A stretch of 64,000 bases of DNA. Origin: Bacillota bacterium (GTDB taxonomy: Bacteria; Bacillota; Clostridia; Peptostreptococcales; Anaerovoracaceae). The notes under the pieces are model-generated. The model had not been told where the DNA came from. It did no database searches and saw only the letters and a program-made list of their open reading frames with translations. The DNA lies in assembly GCA_029101005.1 (NCBI GenBank), contig JAQXQE010000006.1:62001-126000 (forward strand), written 5' to 3'. Below, one piece after another: positions 20,263 through 30,014 of this stretch (the first letter of the stretch is position 1; every line of letters starts with the position of its first letter). Made by a program: the position numbers and the translations under genes.

Positions 20263-22530
20263 ATGAATAGAGCAATCAGATCTGTATTTGCTGTATTCCT
20301 CGCTGCTATCATGATGGTAGCATTCATTCCATATATCTCCGCTAATGGCACAGCTAATGCCGATGAAGAGAAGATAAATGTATGGGTTGGCGGAATACAA
20401 GTAACAGCAGAGAACGCAAGCGATATCGACGGCACAGGCAGTGCTTCATATGATATCGAAACTAATACGCTTACACTCGACGATTACCACTATAGCGGAC
20501 CAGGTATCAAGGTCGTATCTCCATATGAAACAGAGATCAGAGCAGCCATCGTATCATTCGGCCAGCTCAATATCGTGACAAAGGGTACTGCTGTAATAAA
20601 CCTGACAAACCCATCTGGTCTCGAAAGTGCTAATCTTGTTGCAGGAATCGCTGCACTTGACCATCATAGCGGAGTTGGAGAACTCTATTTCACTGGTGGT
20701 AAAGTAACAGCAAAGGCATCAAGCCCAGACTCGGACAGCACTGTGTGTGGAGTTTACGCCGAGACAAGAATGGGAACAGCGAGTATGACCCTCACAGCTA
20801 AGGCTGCGAACAAGGATGCCGTTGCAGATAGTATTGGAATCGTCATTGGATGCGGAAGCAAGAATGTAGATGGAGAATATGGTCTCACCACTCTCAAGTC
20901 AACAATTAATGCAAGTGGTGGCTTAGCCAGAGATGATAATGCCAACTACGAGAGTATTGGTATCCTCGCTTTTGACGATCTCTGCATAGACAACAACACC
21001 ACACTCAATGTTAATAACAGTTCCGGCGGTTCAACTATCGGAATCGAATGTGATGGTGCCGGTATTGAAATTGGTGTAGCAAGAGTCAGTGTTAACGGTG
21101 GACAGGCAACAGGCGAGTACGGAGTATCGGTAGGCATCTCTTCACAGTACATTGATATCACTGAAGATTACGCATATCTCAAGGTAGTAGGTGGTCACGC
21201 ATTTATGGGTGCTTGCCCAGAATTCACTGGCTCAGGCAATATCAATGCTCTAATCTCAGACAATTTAGATGGATCTGAAGGTGGCGATCTGTATTTCAAG
21301 GGCAACTATGCCCCTTCTTCAGCGATGTATGAATCAATCATTAACAACGCACGCTATTTCGAGATGAAGCACGGTTCTTTCGATGGATGGGATAGTGTAG
21401 ATATCCAGATAGTTGACAATGTGCGCGAATATCCATATGTAGGCAAGCCTGTATGTCCAGAAGTAATCGTGAAGATTGGCGACAAAGTACTCGTTGAAGG
21501 CGAAGACTACAGAGTGGAGTATACTAATAACAATGCACCTGGCACTGGTACTATCAGAGTCATTTCCCTCAAGTCAAGCGATAGTACCCATGTGACTTTC
21601 ACCATCTATGCATCATCAGGCCTTCCTGAGAGAATTGCCGGTGCAACTAGATACGATACAGGCCTCGAGGCTGCAAACAAGCTCCTCGAGCTCAAGGAGA
21701 CCGATGAGTTCGATAACATCATAATCGCTTACGGTGGCAACTTCCCTGATGCTCTCACAGGAAGCTACCTGGCAAAGGTTAAGAACGCTCCAATCATCCT
21801 TGTAGATAAGGCAAGAGAGAGCATGGTTGCTGAATATGCTAAGTCACACCTCAAGTATGGCGGTAAGGTATACATCCTCGGTGATACTGCAGTTGTATCA
21901 TCAAACTTCGAGAAGAGTCTCAAGGATGACGGTGTAGCTGTTAAGAGACTTGCTGGTGCTACAAGATACCAGACTAATATCAAGATTCTGAAGGCAGCTG
22001 GAGTGACTAATCAGGAACTCCTGATCTGCACAGGTAACGGATATGCAGACAGCCTCTCAGCTTCAGCTACAGGAAGACCTATCCTTCTCGTTAACAAGAC
22101 TCTCACAGCTGAGCAGAAGGCATTCCTCGCTGACCTCGATACAGACAAGTTCTATGTACTCGGAGGTTCAGACGTAGTATCAGATTCTGTAATGAATCAG
22201 GTTGCTAAGGCGCTTCCAGATGCTAGCAAGGAGAGAATCGCTGGTGCTACAAGATACCAGACATCAACTCTGATTGCCAAGAAGTTCTTCAGTAATCCAA
22301 GCAGTGTAGTTCTCGCATACGGCAAGAACTTCCCTGACGGTCTCTCAGGTGGCCCATTAGCACTCCAGCTCAATGCTCCACTCATCCTCGTTGCTAACAG
22401 CAACTTCAAGGATGCTAAGACATTATGTCAGAAAAACAAGACATCAAGAGTACTGGTACTCGGTGATAACACACTCATCAGCGACCCAGTAGCAGCTTCA
22501 ATGTTCAGAACAGATATGCCAACAGTCTAG
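20263..22530 (+). CDS. secreted/surface protein with N-terminal beta-rich region and C-terminal CWB2 (cell wall binding repeat 2) region
   Basis: 755 aa; signal peptide MNRAIRSVFAVFLAAIMMVAFIPYISANGTANA; three CWB2 starts RIAGATRYDTG, RLAGATRYQTN, RIAGATRYQTS. Confidence 0.88.
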   Translation: MNRAIRSVFAVFLAAIMMVAFIPYISANGTANADEEKINVWVGGIQVTAENASDIDGTGSASYDIETNTLTLDDYHYSGPGIKVVSPYETEIRAAIVSFGQLNIVTKGTAVINLTNPSGLESANLVAGIAALDHHSGVGELYFTGGKVTAKASSPDSDSTVCGVYAETRMGTASMTLTAKAANKDAVADSIGIVIGCGSKNVDGEYGLTTLKSTINASGGLARDDNANYESIGILAFDDLCIDNNTTLNVNNSSGGSTIGIECDGAGIEIGVARVSVNGGQATGEYGVSVGISSQYIDITEDYAYLKVVGGHAFMGACPEFTGSGNINALISDNLDGSEGGDLYFKGNYAPSSAMYESIINNARYFEMKHGSFDGWDSVDIQIVDNVREYPYVGKPVCPEVIVKIGDKVLVEGEDYRVEYTNNNAPGTGTIRVISLKSSDSTHVTFTIYASSGLPERIAGATRYDTGLEAANKLLELKETDEFDNIIIAYGGNFPDALTGSYLAKVKNAPIILVDKARESMVAEYAKSHLKYGGKVYILGDTAVVSSNFEKSLKDDGVAVKRLAGATRYQTNIKILKAAGVTNQELLICTGNGYADSLSASATGRPILLVNKTLTAEQKAFLADLDTDKFYVLGGSDVVSDSVMNQVAKALPDASKERIAGATRYQTSTLIAKKFFSNPSSVVLAYGKNFPDGLSGGPLALQLNAPLILVANSNFKDAKTLCQKNKTSRVLVLGDNTLISDPVAASMFRTDMPTV

Positions 22531-22563
22531 ACTGACGCATAGCTGCAGAACGATGAAATAAAG

Positions 22564-22598
22564 TAAAACCCATCGACACATAAGTCGATGGGTTTTCT
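22564..22598 (+). terminator. intrinsic terminator
   Basis: AAAACCCATCGACACATAAGTCGATGGGTTTTCTCTT between convergent genes. Confidence 0.8.
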
Positions 22599-22615
22599 CT
22601 TATCCCTATCTGTAA

Positions 22616-22879
22616 TTATACGAAGAGCTCGATCATGTAAGTCGCGTCTTCAATCTCCTCGAGTTCAGGATACTTCTCGATGAGCATTCTCATACCCTCG
22701 GTAAAAGCAAATTCCTCTACTCCCTCGTATACGCTCTCTACGTAGTACAGCGGTGTACCCGGCTCGAGCGCTTCGAGCTCACGAAGCTCGTAATCTGTAA
22801 CGCCTGCTGTGATCTCGAACTCAGCACTCTTCTCGGCTGTGACACATGAGATGACTGCGCGTATTACAAAGTCTGTCAT
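22616..22879 (-). CDS. small acidic hypothetical protein (87 aa)
   Basis: ORF with AGGAGGAAG RBS directly downstream of the histidine kinase gene. Confidence 0.65.
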   Translation of the reverse strand: MTDFVIRAVISCVTAEKSAEFEITAGVTDYELRELEALEPGTPLYYVESVYEGVEEFAFTEGMRMLIEKYPELEEIEDATYMIELFV

Positions 22880-22898
22880 TCTACTTCCTCCTTATGCG

Positions 22899-24641
22899 TT
22901 ATGCGCGCTTAAGGATAACTCTCGCCTTGAACATATCTCCATCGATATCGATCTCGAAGCGTCCGCCCATCATTCTTGTGAGGTCCTTCGCGATTGCGAG
23001 TCCGAGACCTGAACCCTCTGTAGTTCTAGATTCCTCACCTCTTGTGAATCTCTCCATCAGTTCATCTGTTGAGATGTTCAGCTGATCACGTGAGATATTC
23101 TTCGCCTCGAGCGCTACCTCATCCTCTGAATAGTCCCTAATATCGATGTAGAAGCGGCTGCCCTCAAGTGCATACTTGGAGGCATTGCCGAAGATGTTCT
23201 CGATAACTCTTGCGAGTAGTTTTCCATCCGCAACTACCATTGTATTCTCAGTACGCACATTGTCAATAACTGTGAGATTATTCTTCTTGAAACTGTCCTC
23301 CATCTCGACGAGTTCCTGGCCGAGCAGAGTTGCGAGATCTATACTTGTCAGCTCACATGGCACATTGCCGCTCGATGCCTTAGCTGCCTCGAAGAGATTA
23401 TCTGTGAGATCCTTGAGTCTTCTTGTCTTCTCCTCGATGATGTCCAGATACTCAGGAGCCTTCTCGCTGTCGAGGCCTTCCTTCTTGAGTATGTCTACAT
23501 ATGAGATCATCGATGTCAGCGGTGTTCTGAGGTCATGTGACACGTTGCTGATGAGGTCAACTTTCATGCGCTGACTCTTGAGCTCATTCTTAACTGCTGC
23601 ATCAACTGCATTTGAGATTGTGTTCACATCTGCAGCCAGCTTATCGATCTCAGTCTTAGGACCCTTCTCATCCATCTCAACAGGAATTCTGTACTTGAGA
23701 TTGCCTGACTTAACCTCTACTACACCCTTCTGAACCTCGAGGAACTTACGCGCCTTGCTTGGCACAACGATTGCGAGGATTACGATATCTGCAATAATAC
23801 CAACGAATGGAACTGCAGCTGCGAAGATTACCATAGCAATCAGAACCGCTAGGTAGAAAATCGTAAGCTTTCTGCATGCTTTCTCATCTTCATCGTGAGG
23901 TACGCTGAGTTCGCGGCTCACATTGCTTGCTCCTCTCATAATTGCTCTTACAGACTTGCCGAGAAGAGCTGTCTCAAGGAAGCGACCTGCCTTGATCTTC
24001 TTAATGAGACTTACGAAGCAGAGTACTGCAAGCTCTATGCCTACCAGAACTCCAGCGCAGCAGAGAATCAATGTAGCCACATTTGATATCCCATATACAT
24101 ATGCGTCTGGATGTATTGGTCTGAAGAAGGAGAAGATATCCATTCTTCCCATCATCTCAACGATTGGAAATACGCTGCACACTGCCATTGTTGCAGAGCA
24201 GATTCCAAGAACGAATGTAAGCTCTGTCCACATTCTGTCGAAGAAGTTGAGTTCTGGTCTTCCCAATTCGTTCTTCTTAAATGATCCGCTGAGAATACAG
24301 AGTACGATTAAGCTTATGAAGAATATCATTGCACCAAGAATCGCATATATTCCCATTCTTGTGACGAAATCGTTCTGTGCATACTCACTGCTGAACTGCA
24401 CCATATCCCACTTTGGCATTCCATTGAGGAAATGCTCCTCACTGTCGAATCCGTAGTGCTTGAAATACTTGATGTCGCACAGTGTTGATGCTCCAGCCAT
24501 AAATGCCATCGAAATACCTGTTACCAGTCCGGATAGCGGAGCGAGAATTGCAGCTATCGCATAGATGAACCTCTTCGCTGCGCTGCTGATCTTTCGCTGA
24601 TCGAGATTGTCTACTACCTGAATATTGTCTTCCATTGCCAA
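22899..24641 (-). CDS. membrane sensor histidine kinase
   Basis: 580 aa; multiple TM segments, HAMP-like region, LISNVSHDLRTPLTSMISY, HATPase GSGLGLAIAKDL. Confidence 0.93.
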   Translation of the reverse strand: MAMEDNIQVVDNLDQRKISSAAKRFIYAIAAILAPLSGLVTGISMAFMAGASTLCDIKYFKHYGFDSEEHFLNGMPKWDMVQFSSEYAQNDFVTRMGIYAILGAMIFFISLIVLCILSGSFKKNELGRPELNFFDRMWTELTFVLGICSATMAVCSVFPIVEMMGRMDIFSFFRPIHPDAYVYGISNVATLILCCAGVLVGIELAVLCFVSLIKKIKAGRFLETALLGKSVRAIMRGASNVSRELSVPHDEDEKACRKLTIFYLAVLIAMVIFAAAVPFVGIIADIVILAIVVPSKARKFLEVQKGVVEVKSGNLKYRIPVEMDEKGPKTEIDKLAADVNTISNAVDAAVKNELKSQRMKVDLISNVSHDLRTPLTSMISYVDILKKEGLDSEKAPEYLDIIEEKTRRLKDLTDNLFEAAKASSGNVPCELTSIDLATLLGQELVEMEDSFKKNNLTVIDNVRTENTMVVADGKLLARVIENIFGNASKYALEGSRFYIDIRDYSEDEVALEAKNISRDQLNISTDELMERFTRGEESRTTEGSGLGLAIAKDLTRMMGGRFEIDIDGDMFKARVILKRA

Positions 24642-24645
24642 ATCC

Positions 24646-25356
24646 CTATCTTTTCTCTACTTTGTATCCTACACCCCATACGAGCTTGAGGTAGCGAGGA
24701 TTCTTAGGGTCTATCTCTATCTTCTCCCTGATTCGTCTGATGTGAACCGCAACTGTGTTATCCGAATTAATCGGCGGCTCGTTCCACACATGCTCGTATA
24801 TCTGCTCCATGCTGAAGACTCTTCCCGCATTCTTTGTGAGAAGCAGGAGAATTCCATACTCTGTAGGTGTGAGTGAAACAGGCTCTCCATCAATCATCAC
24901 GCTTTTCGCGCTGTCGTTGATCACCAGTCCACCGCTGCTGTAGACTCTGTCCTCAGAAGACTTAGCAGCTCCACCCAGATTGTTGTAGCGTCTGAGCTGA
25001 GACTTGACCCTTGCAATAAGTTCAAGAGGATTGAAAGGTTTGGTGACGTAATCATCTGCACCGACATTCAGTCCAGTAATCTTGTCGTAATCCTCCGACT
25101 TGGCACTAAGCATGATTACGGGAATGTTGAGTTCCTCCCTCAGCTTCATAGTTGCCTGGATTCCATCGAGATTAGGCATCATCACATCCATGATAATCAG
25201 ACTGATGTCGTTGTGACGGGCAGCCTCGAGAGCTTCGAATCCGTCAAACGCTTTAATTACGCAAAACCCTTCATTGCGGAGATATATTTCTACTGCACCG
25301 GCTATCTCCTTATCATCGTCTGCCACAAGTATTGTGTAATCACTGTTCTGTGCCAT
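24646..25356 (-). CDS. OmpR/PhoB-family response regulator
   Basis: 236 aa; receiver VADDDKEI, LIIMDVMMP, winged-helix VAVHIRRIREKIE. Confidence 0.95.
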   Translation of the reverse strand: MAQNSDYTILVADDDKEIAGAVEIYLRNEGFCVIKAFDGFEALEAARHNDISLIIMDVMMPNLDGIQATMKLREELNIPVIMLSAKSEDYDKITGLNVGADDYVTKPFNPLELIARVKSQLRRYNNLGGAAKSSEDRVYSSGGLVINDSAKSVMIDGEPVSLTPTEYGILLLLTKNAGRVFSMEQIYEHVWNEPPINSDNTVAVHIRRIREKIEIDPKNPRYLKLVWGVGYKVEKR

Positions 25357-25448
25357 TTGTCTCTCCCTTCCAATCCTGTGAGCTCATATTACGCTCAGCA
25401 TATTACAGAATTGCAATCATATTTCTTACGAAATTCTTAACAAATCCT

Positions 25449-25477
25449 CAAAAAGGACGACCGCCTGGCCGTCCCCT
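25449..25477 (-). terminator. intrinsic terminator
   Basis: Minus strand GGGGACGGCCAGGCGGTCGTCCTTTTT. Confidence 0.7.
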
Positions 25478-25481
25478 ATCT

Positions 25482-26129
25482 CTAGAATAAATCCACCTGA
25501 TCTTCCTTCAGTCTCTTGTAATAGAAGTCCGCCTGATACAGTGCCGCTGCAGGATTGTGCGCGAGCACTCTGTCCTTCGCCACCAGTGTAGTCACAGGCG
25601 CATCAGCATGCTTGAAGAAGAGGCTGTCGTGTCCTACGCAGAGTCCCATCACAATGTTAAAATCAGTCTTCTCTTCGTTGAGAAGTTTCGCCTGAAGAAC
25701 TGGATTACATATGTTAACTCCAAGTTCGTTGCAGTTCTCGTTGCATCCCATATCGTCCTTGGTCTGTGTACCGCACTTGCATGCCACACCGTATACCTCA
25801 AAGTCGTGCGCTCTCAGAATCTGTGCCAGCTTGCGAGACTCATTAAGAAGTCCAACACAAGTAGCAATTCCGAGCTTCTTATATCCCATTCTTCTCGCGA
25901 ATACGATAATCTCCTCTACCCTGCACCATTTCATATATCCATCGTGCTCAACGGATGCTGATACCTGCGACATCTTTCTATCATCGCTTCCCTCAGCATA
26001 GCAGGCCATAGCCTCTGCAAGCACCTTCTCATTCATATTTGTTGTTAGGCAGAAGTCAGGATACTTGCCGTCCATCTTATTACAATTGCCAACTGCGCAA
26101 TCAATGCATGACATCTTCTTATCGCTCAT
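25482..26129 (-). CDS. DUF1847 domain-containing cysteine-rich protein
   Basis: 215 aa; CIDCAVGNC, GIATCVGLLNESR, MGLCVGHDSLFFKHADAPVTTLVAKDRVLAHNP. Confidence 0.82.
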   Translation of the reverse strand: MSDKKMSCIDCAVGNCNKMDGKYPDFCLTTNMNEKVLAEAMACYAEGSDDRKMSQVSASVEHDGYMKWCRVEEIIVFARRMGYKKLGIATCVGLLNESRKLAQILRAHDFEVYGVACKCGTQTKDDMGCNENCNELGVNICNPVLQAKLLNEEKTDFNIVMGLCVGHDSLFFKHADAPVTTLVAKDRVLAHNPAAALYQADFYYKRLKEDQVDLF

Positions 26130-26286
26130 ATCGATTCTCCTTCGATTAATAGTTTTCGTACATTATACCACGCTTTGGCCGCGGCAGAAATAACAGGAGC
26201 GTAGCTCGAAGCTGCTCTAATAACAACAAAAGAACAAGACCCGTAACTCATATGAGCTAGGGGTCTTGTTGTAGCTGACGTAAATC

Positions 26287-26502
26287 TTATTTGTAGAAGT
26301 CGGACTCGATCATGAGCTTGTCTCCGCTCTCGATGAGTGCATCTACTGATGACTTGAAGTCATCTGGCTCAACTTCCTTTACAGAAACTGAAAGTGCTGA
26401 AGCTGGACAGTTCTCTGCAAGTGCTGCCTGAACCTTCTCGGCCATCTCCTTGAGTGTCTCCTCATCGCGTCCCTTGTAAAGTGTAATGCTGATATGTGGC
26501 AT
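26287..26502 (-). CDS. 4-oxalocrotonate tautomerase-superfamily small protein
   Basis: 71 aa starting MPHISITLYKGRDEETLKEMAEKV (Pro-1 after Met removal). Confidence 0.8.
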   Translation of the reverse strand: MPHISITLYKGRDEETLKEMAEKVQAALAENCPASALSVSVKEVEPDDFKSSVDALIESGDKLMIESDFYK

Positions 26503-26568
26503 AACGAACCCTCCTTTAATAGTTACGGTAATTGATGCGTTGATTATACCACATCTGGCGATTTTTGT

Positions 26569-26715
26569 TTATGCAGACTTTACTTTCTTCCACGCTGCCG
26601 CATACATATCGATGACTTCCTGTGGCATATCTCTAAGTGCCTCACATCTTGCAAGTACTGCCTCGTCTGTAAAGATTGCTGGATCGTGTTTAGTAAAGTT
26701 TAACACGAGGTTAAG
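26569..26715 (-). pseudogene. C-terminal remnant resembling a polyamine-type ABC transporter substrate-binding protein (PotD-like)
   Basis: Reverse frame: LVLNFTKHDPAIFTDEAVLARCEALRDMPQEVIDMYAAAWKKVKSA*, no upstream N-terminus (in-frame stop just upstream). Confidence 0.4.
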
Positions 26716-26791
26716 TTCTAAACTTATTATTTAGTATTATTAAACAGCCTGTTCATTGCAACTTGTTTGCCTATCACTGTCAAGTTGTGCC

Positions 26792-26846
26792 ATCAAAAAA
26801 ACTCCCTCCGAGAGTCGCAACTATGTCGCAAGTCTCAGAGGGAGAT
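26792..26846 (-). terminator. intrinsic terminator
   Basis: Minus strand CTCCCTCTGAGACTTGCGACATAGTTGCGACTCTCGGAGGGAGTTTTTTTG. Confidence 0.8.
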
Positions 26847-26860
26847 TCTTCTTTGATATT

Positions 26861-27028
26861 CTAGATGAATGTATCCTTCTCAAGGTGGTCATACCACTTG
26901 AGCATTAATGGCTCCATTGCGGCTGTCAGCTTCATGTCGAGGTTGAAGAAGTATACTGTAAAAGTCACGCCTACGAAACCTGCGGCAGCTGCGGCTGAAC
27001 CGATCAGAATTTTCTTGCACTTGCCCAT
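26861..27028 (-). CDS. small single-TM membrane protein (55 aa)
   Basis: MGKCKKILIGSAAAAAGFVGVTFTVYFFNLDMKLTAAMEPLMLKWYDHLEKDTFI; RBS AAGGAGGAAGACA; overlaps the end of the upstream dehydratase gene RBS region. Confidence 0.65.
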   Translation of the reverse strand: MGKCKKILIGSAAAAAGFVGVTFTVYFFNLDMKLTAAMEPLMLKWYDHLEKDTFI

Positions 27029-27039
27029 TGTCTTCCTCC

Positions 27040-28599
27040 TTACCATGAATTACCGTCAGGGAGCACCTCGAGTGTAGGATCGAGTGGCTCCTCATTGAAA
27101 ACTGTTCTCATATATGAGTTGATCTGGTCACGAACACCCTGTCTCGATACAACTCTTGGATCAAAGAGGTCGTGGCAGACCCATACGAGGTGAACGCCCT
27201 TCTCTCTTGCGCGGTCCTCAAAGAGTCCGTGCATTCCGTCGAGAGCCTTACAGCTTGTGTGCTCCCAGAGAATAACCATATCTGCGTTGAACTGATCCAC
27301 GAACTCCCAGAGTTCATCGAGCAGAACCTTGTATCCACCGTGTGTACGGTTACGCATAATCATATTCTCAGTCAGCCATGCCATATCGTAGTATGCCTGC
27401 TCTCTGTTCTGAGGTGTGTCCTCCTCAGCAATCATCTTAGTCGATACCATTGAGAGCATATCTGTAAGTGGCACGATTCCCCAGCAGTTCAGCAGCCAGA
27501 GCAAGAAGTCGAAATAGAAGTGCGACTGCACGCCCCATACGATAGCTCTATGTCTGTACTCAGGCACTGCCATTCTCTTCGCCTCGAATGCCTGCTCAGC
27601 AAGCTTTGTCAACTTGCGGTCAGCCTTCTCGAACGCCTCAATCTTACCGCAGATAGCCATATAGTTGGTCTCTGTATAAAGTGCGAGGTTCGAACCGAAA
27701 ACCTGTGGGTAGTCAGTACGGTTCATATCAAGCCACTCCTGGCGGCACTTTGTAGCGTAGTTAACTCTTCTTGCGCACTCGAAGTAGGTCTTCCAGTCCC
27801 ACTTCTCGCCTGTGTGCTCCTCGATAAAAGCAATTGCATTGCGTATCTCCTGCGCAGCGTATTCCTGCACGTCCTCTTCTCTGTGTCTCAGCGGAGCTGC
27901 GAGCTGGAATGTTGGAATGCCCTCTGCCTCGAGTCTCTTACCGATGATTCCATTACTCAGAAGCGAACCATCGCAGGTTGTGTTGCACTGAATTGCACAC
28001 GCACCCACGATAGGAGCATCGCCATCAACTGATACTCCAGCCTCTGCTGCAGGCATTGGACAAACGTCAGGTGCCATTCCGAACTCCTCAATCTTGTCGA
28101 TGTAGTACTCCATCGAATGCTGATTAAGAAGCACCGGTACATATGTTGAAGGTGTCTCTCTGCTGAGGCACTTCAGTGTTGGGAATCCCATCATAACGGC
28201 TGTCATCTCGTTCTCATCCACGAGTACTACCTTCTTTGAGAACTCCTCATCATTGCCCAGTCTCTTATCTCCTCTGAAGAGATTGTCTAGAAGCTTGGCA
28301 ACGTCCTGTATGATAAGATCCTGCTCGACGTGGCACATGCGGAGGTACTCATCTCTGAGTCCCTGTGTATGTCTGTCTACCATCATTGGAACTGCCAGAT
28401 AGTTTGACATCCATCTGTAGCGGAACATTCCCTTAATATTTCTTGGTTTAACTATGAACTTGCCGAGAGTGAACATGATTCCAAGCCATCTCGTATAGTC
28501 ATATGCTGTATCCTTGAAACCTCTCCATTCACGGCGGTTTCTTACTTTGCCCTCGGTGTAGAAGCGACCAAGGTTATCTGCTCCGATCTTCTTAGTCAT
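27040..28599 (-). CDS. 2-hydroxyacyl-CoA dehydratase D-component (HgdB/BcrC-like) family protein
   Basis: 519 aa; GACAIQCNTTCDGSLLSNGI, AYYDMAWLTENMIMRNRTHGG, LWEHTSCKALDG. Confidence 0.85.
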   Translation of the reverse strand: MTKKIGADNLGRFYTEGKVRNRREWRGFKDTAYDYTRWLGIMFTLGKFIVKPRNIKGMFRYRWMSNYLAVPMMVDRHTQGLRDEYLRMCHVEQDLIIQDVAKLLDNLFRGDKRLGNDEEFSKKVVLVDENEMTAVMMGFPTLKCLSRETPSTYVPVLLNQHSMEYYIDKIEEFGMAPDVCPMPAAEAGVSVDGDAPIVGACAIQCNTTCDGSLLSNGIIGKRLEAEGIPTFQLAAPLRHREEDVQEYAAQEIRNAIAFIEEHTGEKWDWKTYFECARRVNYATKCRQEWLDMNRTDYPQVFGSNLALYTETNYMAICGKIEAFEKADRKLTKLAEQAFEAKRMAVPEYRHRAIVWGVQSHFYFDFLLWLLNCWGIVPLTDMLSMVSTKMIAEEDTPQNREQAYYDMAWLTENMIMRNRTHGGYKVLLDELWEFVDQFNADMVILWEHTSCKALDGMHGLFEDRAREKGVHLVWVCHDLFDPRVVSRQGVRDQINSYMRTVFNEEPLDPTLEVLPDGNSW

Positions 28600-29807
28600 T
28601 ACTTGTCACCTCTCTGAATCTTCTTAATCTCGATGCTCTCTACAAATGCCTGTACTCTTGTACGCATCTGTCCCGCACCAGAACTGATAGCGTATGGACG
28701 ATCAACTGTAAGTACCGGATAGCCGTAACCCTCCATCGACACACCGCCCATCATTTTCTCGTATGCCCAAGGATCACAGAACTTAATCTGCTCGTAGATG
28801 ATGCCGTCCGCATTATACTCTTCTGCGAGTTTCTTGACGTATCTCTTACGCTCCTTAATCTTGTCTGTATTCATATAACGTGGGCACTGGCCGTAGTTCA
28901 TATAGTGACGGCAGATCTGTGTGAGTGCATCCTCATCATCGTTCATCTCGATTGGCTCTCTACCAGGATATGAACCAAGGCAGAATCTGTCTGCACACAC
29001 GTATGCACCGCACTCCTCGATGAGCTTGACATAGTCCATATCATCAACCTCTGAACCAACGAGTACAACTCTTGCTCTCCAGTTATTCTCCTTATCAGGC
29101 TTACGTGTCTGAAGTTCCTTGAGTGTCGCCTCAAGCTTATCGATAATCAGATATGCCGGACACACATATGTCGCCAGTGTCAGAATGTGGAACTCATATC
29201 CTGTGATTCTTGGATTCTCTTCCTTTCGGAACTCTCCAATTGCTCTAATGAGCTCGCACATACGGTTGTGCTCTGCAACAGCTTGTCTTAGTGCAGTATC
29301 CGAAATATCAACTCCATAGTTCTTAGCCAATGGCTCAAGGATGTGATTCTTACACTGAAGCACATAGAGATTAAGTCCATTATCATCGGCCTTCATTGGA
29401 ATCTCCATATACTCATAGAAGAACTTATCCTTGCCCTGATTCATAGTATTGAGAAGATCCATATTCTCAATGCAACGATTCATCATTGTACATCCGTCTG
29501 GTGTAATCACGCAGTCTGCGAAATTAAAACCACCCTCCAGCGCACGCTCGAGCAATGCACGTGAATACTCGCACAGGAGGCTTGTCATATAGTAAGTGCT
29601 CATCTCCATTGATCCGGAGCGTGGAGCGCGAAGTCTTACTGAGAAACAACCCCCAAGATTCAGCAGTGGCTCAGGCACATTCTCACATGTGTATGCAACG
29701 CAGATGTTGCCGTCTTTCTTTGCCTTTGTAATCAGCTCATTGTTCGCGTCAAGGAGCAGATTCTCAAAATAAAGCAAATGCTTAAGATCCTTCATTGTCT
29801 CCTCCAA
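28599..29807 (-). CDS. 2-hydroxyacyl-CoA dehydratase D-component family protein (second subunit)
   Basis: 402 aa; ICVAYTCENVPEPLLNLGG, VITPDGCTMMNRCIENMD, IKFCDPWAYEKMMG; start codon overlaps downstream partner (1-bp overlap). Confidence 0.85.
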   Translation of the reverse strand: MEETMKDLKHLLYFENLLLDANNELITKAKKDGNICVAYTCENVPEPLLNLGGCFSVRLRAPRSGSMEMSTYYMTSLLCEYSRALLERALEGGFNFADCVITPDGCTMMNRCIENMDLLNTMNQGKDKFFYEYMEIPMKADDNGLNLYVLQCKNHILEPLAKNYGVDISDTALRQAVAEHNRMCELIRAIGEFRKEENPRITGYEFHILTLATYVCPAYLIIDKLEATLKELQTRKPDKENNWRARVVLVGSEVDDMDYVKLIEECGAYVCADRFCLGSYPGREPIEMNDDEDALTQICRHYMNYGQCPRYMNTDKIKERKRYVKKLAEEYNADGIIYEQIKFCDPWAYEKMMGGVSMEGYGYPVLTVDRPYAISSGAGQMRTRVQAFVESIEIKKIQRGDK

Positions 29808-29989
29808 TTGTTCTGATAATCACCCATCCATCCTGCAGATAGGCAACACTAGATTGTTATTTGTTTATCATTATACCATATCCCCCCTAGAGAATACTTA
29901 TGGAATATTAAATACGACAACTGTTAATTATCGAAAGTTGTGGTTAACAGACAACCCGCGCAAATGCCACATCAATCCCAATACAAAAA

Positions 29990-30011
29990 TAAAGGAGCTA
30001 CGCTCCTTTCT
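29990..30011 (-). terminator. intrinsic terminator
   Basis: Minus strand AAAGGAGCGTAGCTCCTTTATTTTT. Confidence 0.65.
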
Positions 30012-30014
30012 TCA

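Noticed and set aside
26232-26271. ACAAGACCC...GGGTCTTGT inverted repeat
   Set aside because: Probably an ordinary terminator for the DUF1847 gene, but the T-tract is interrupted, so it was not listed as a feature.
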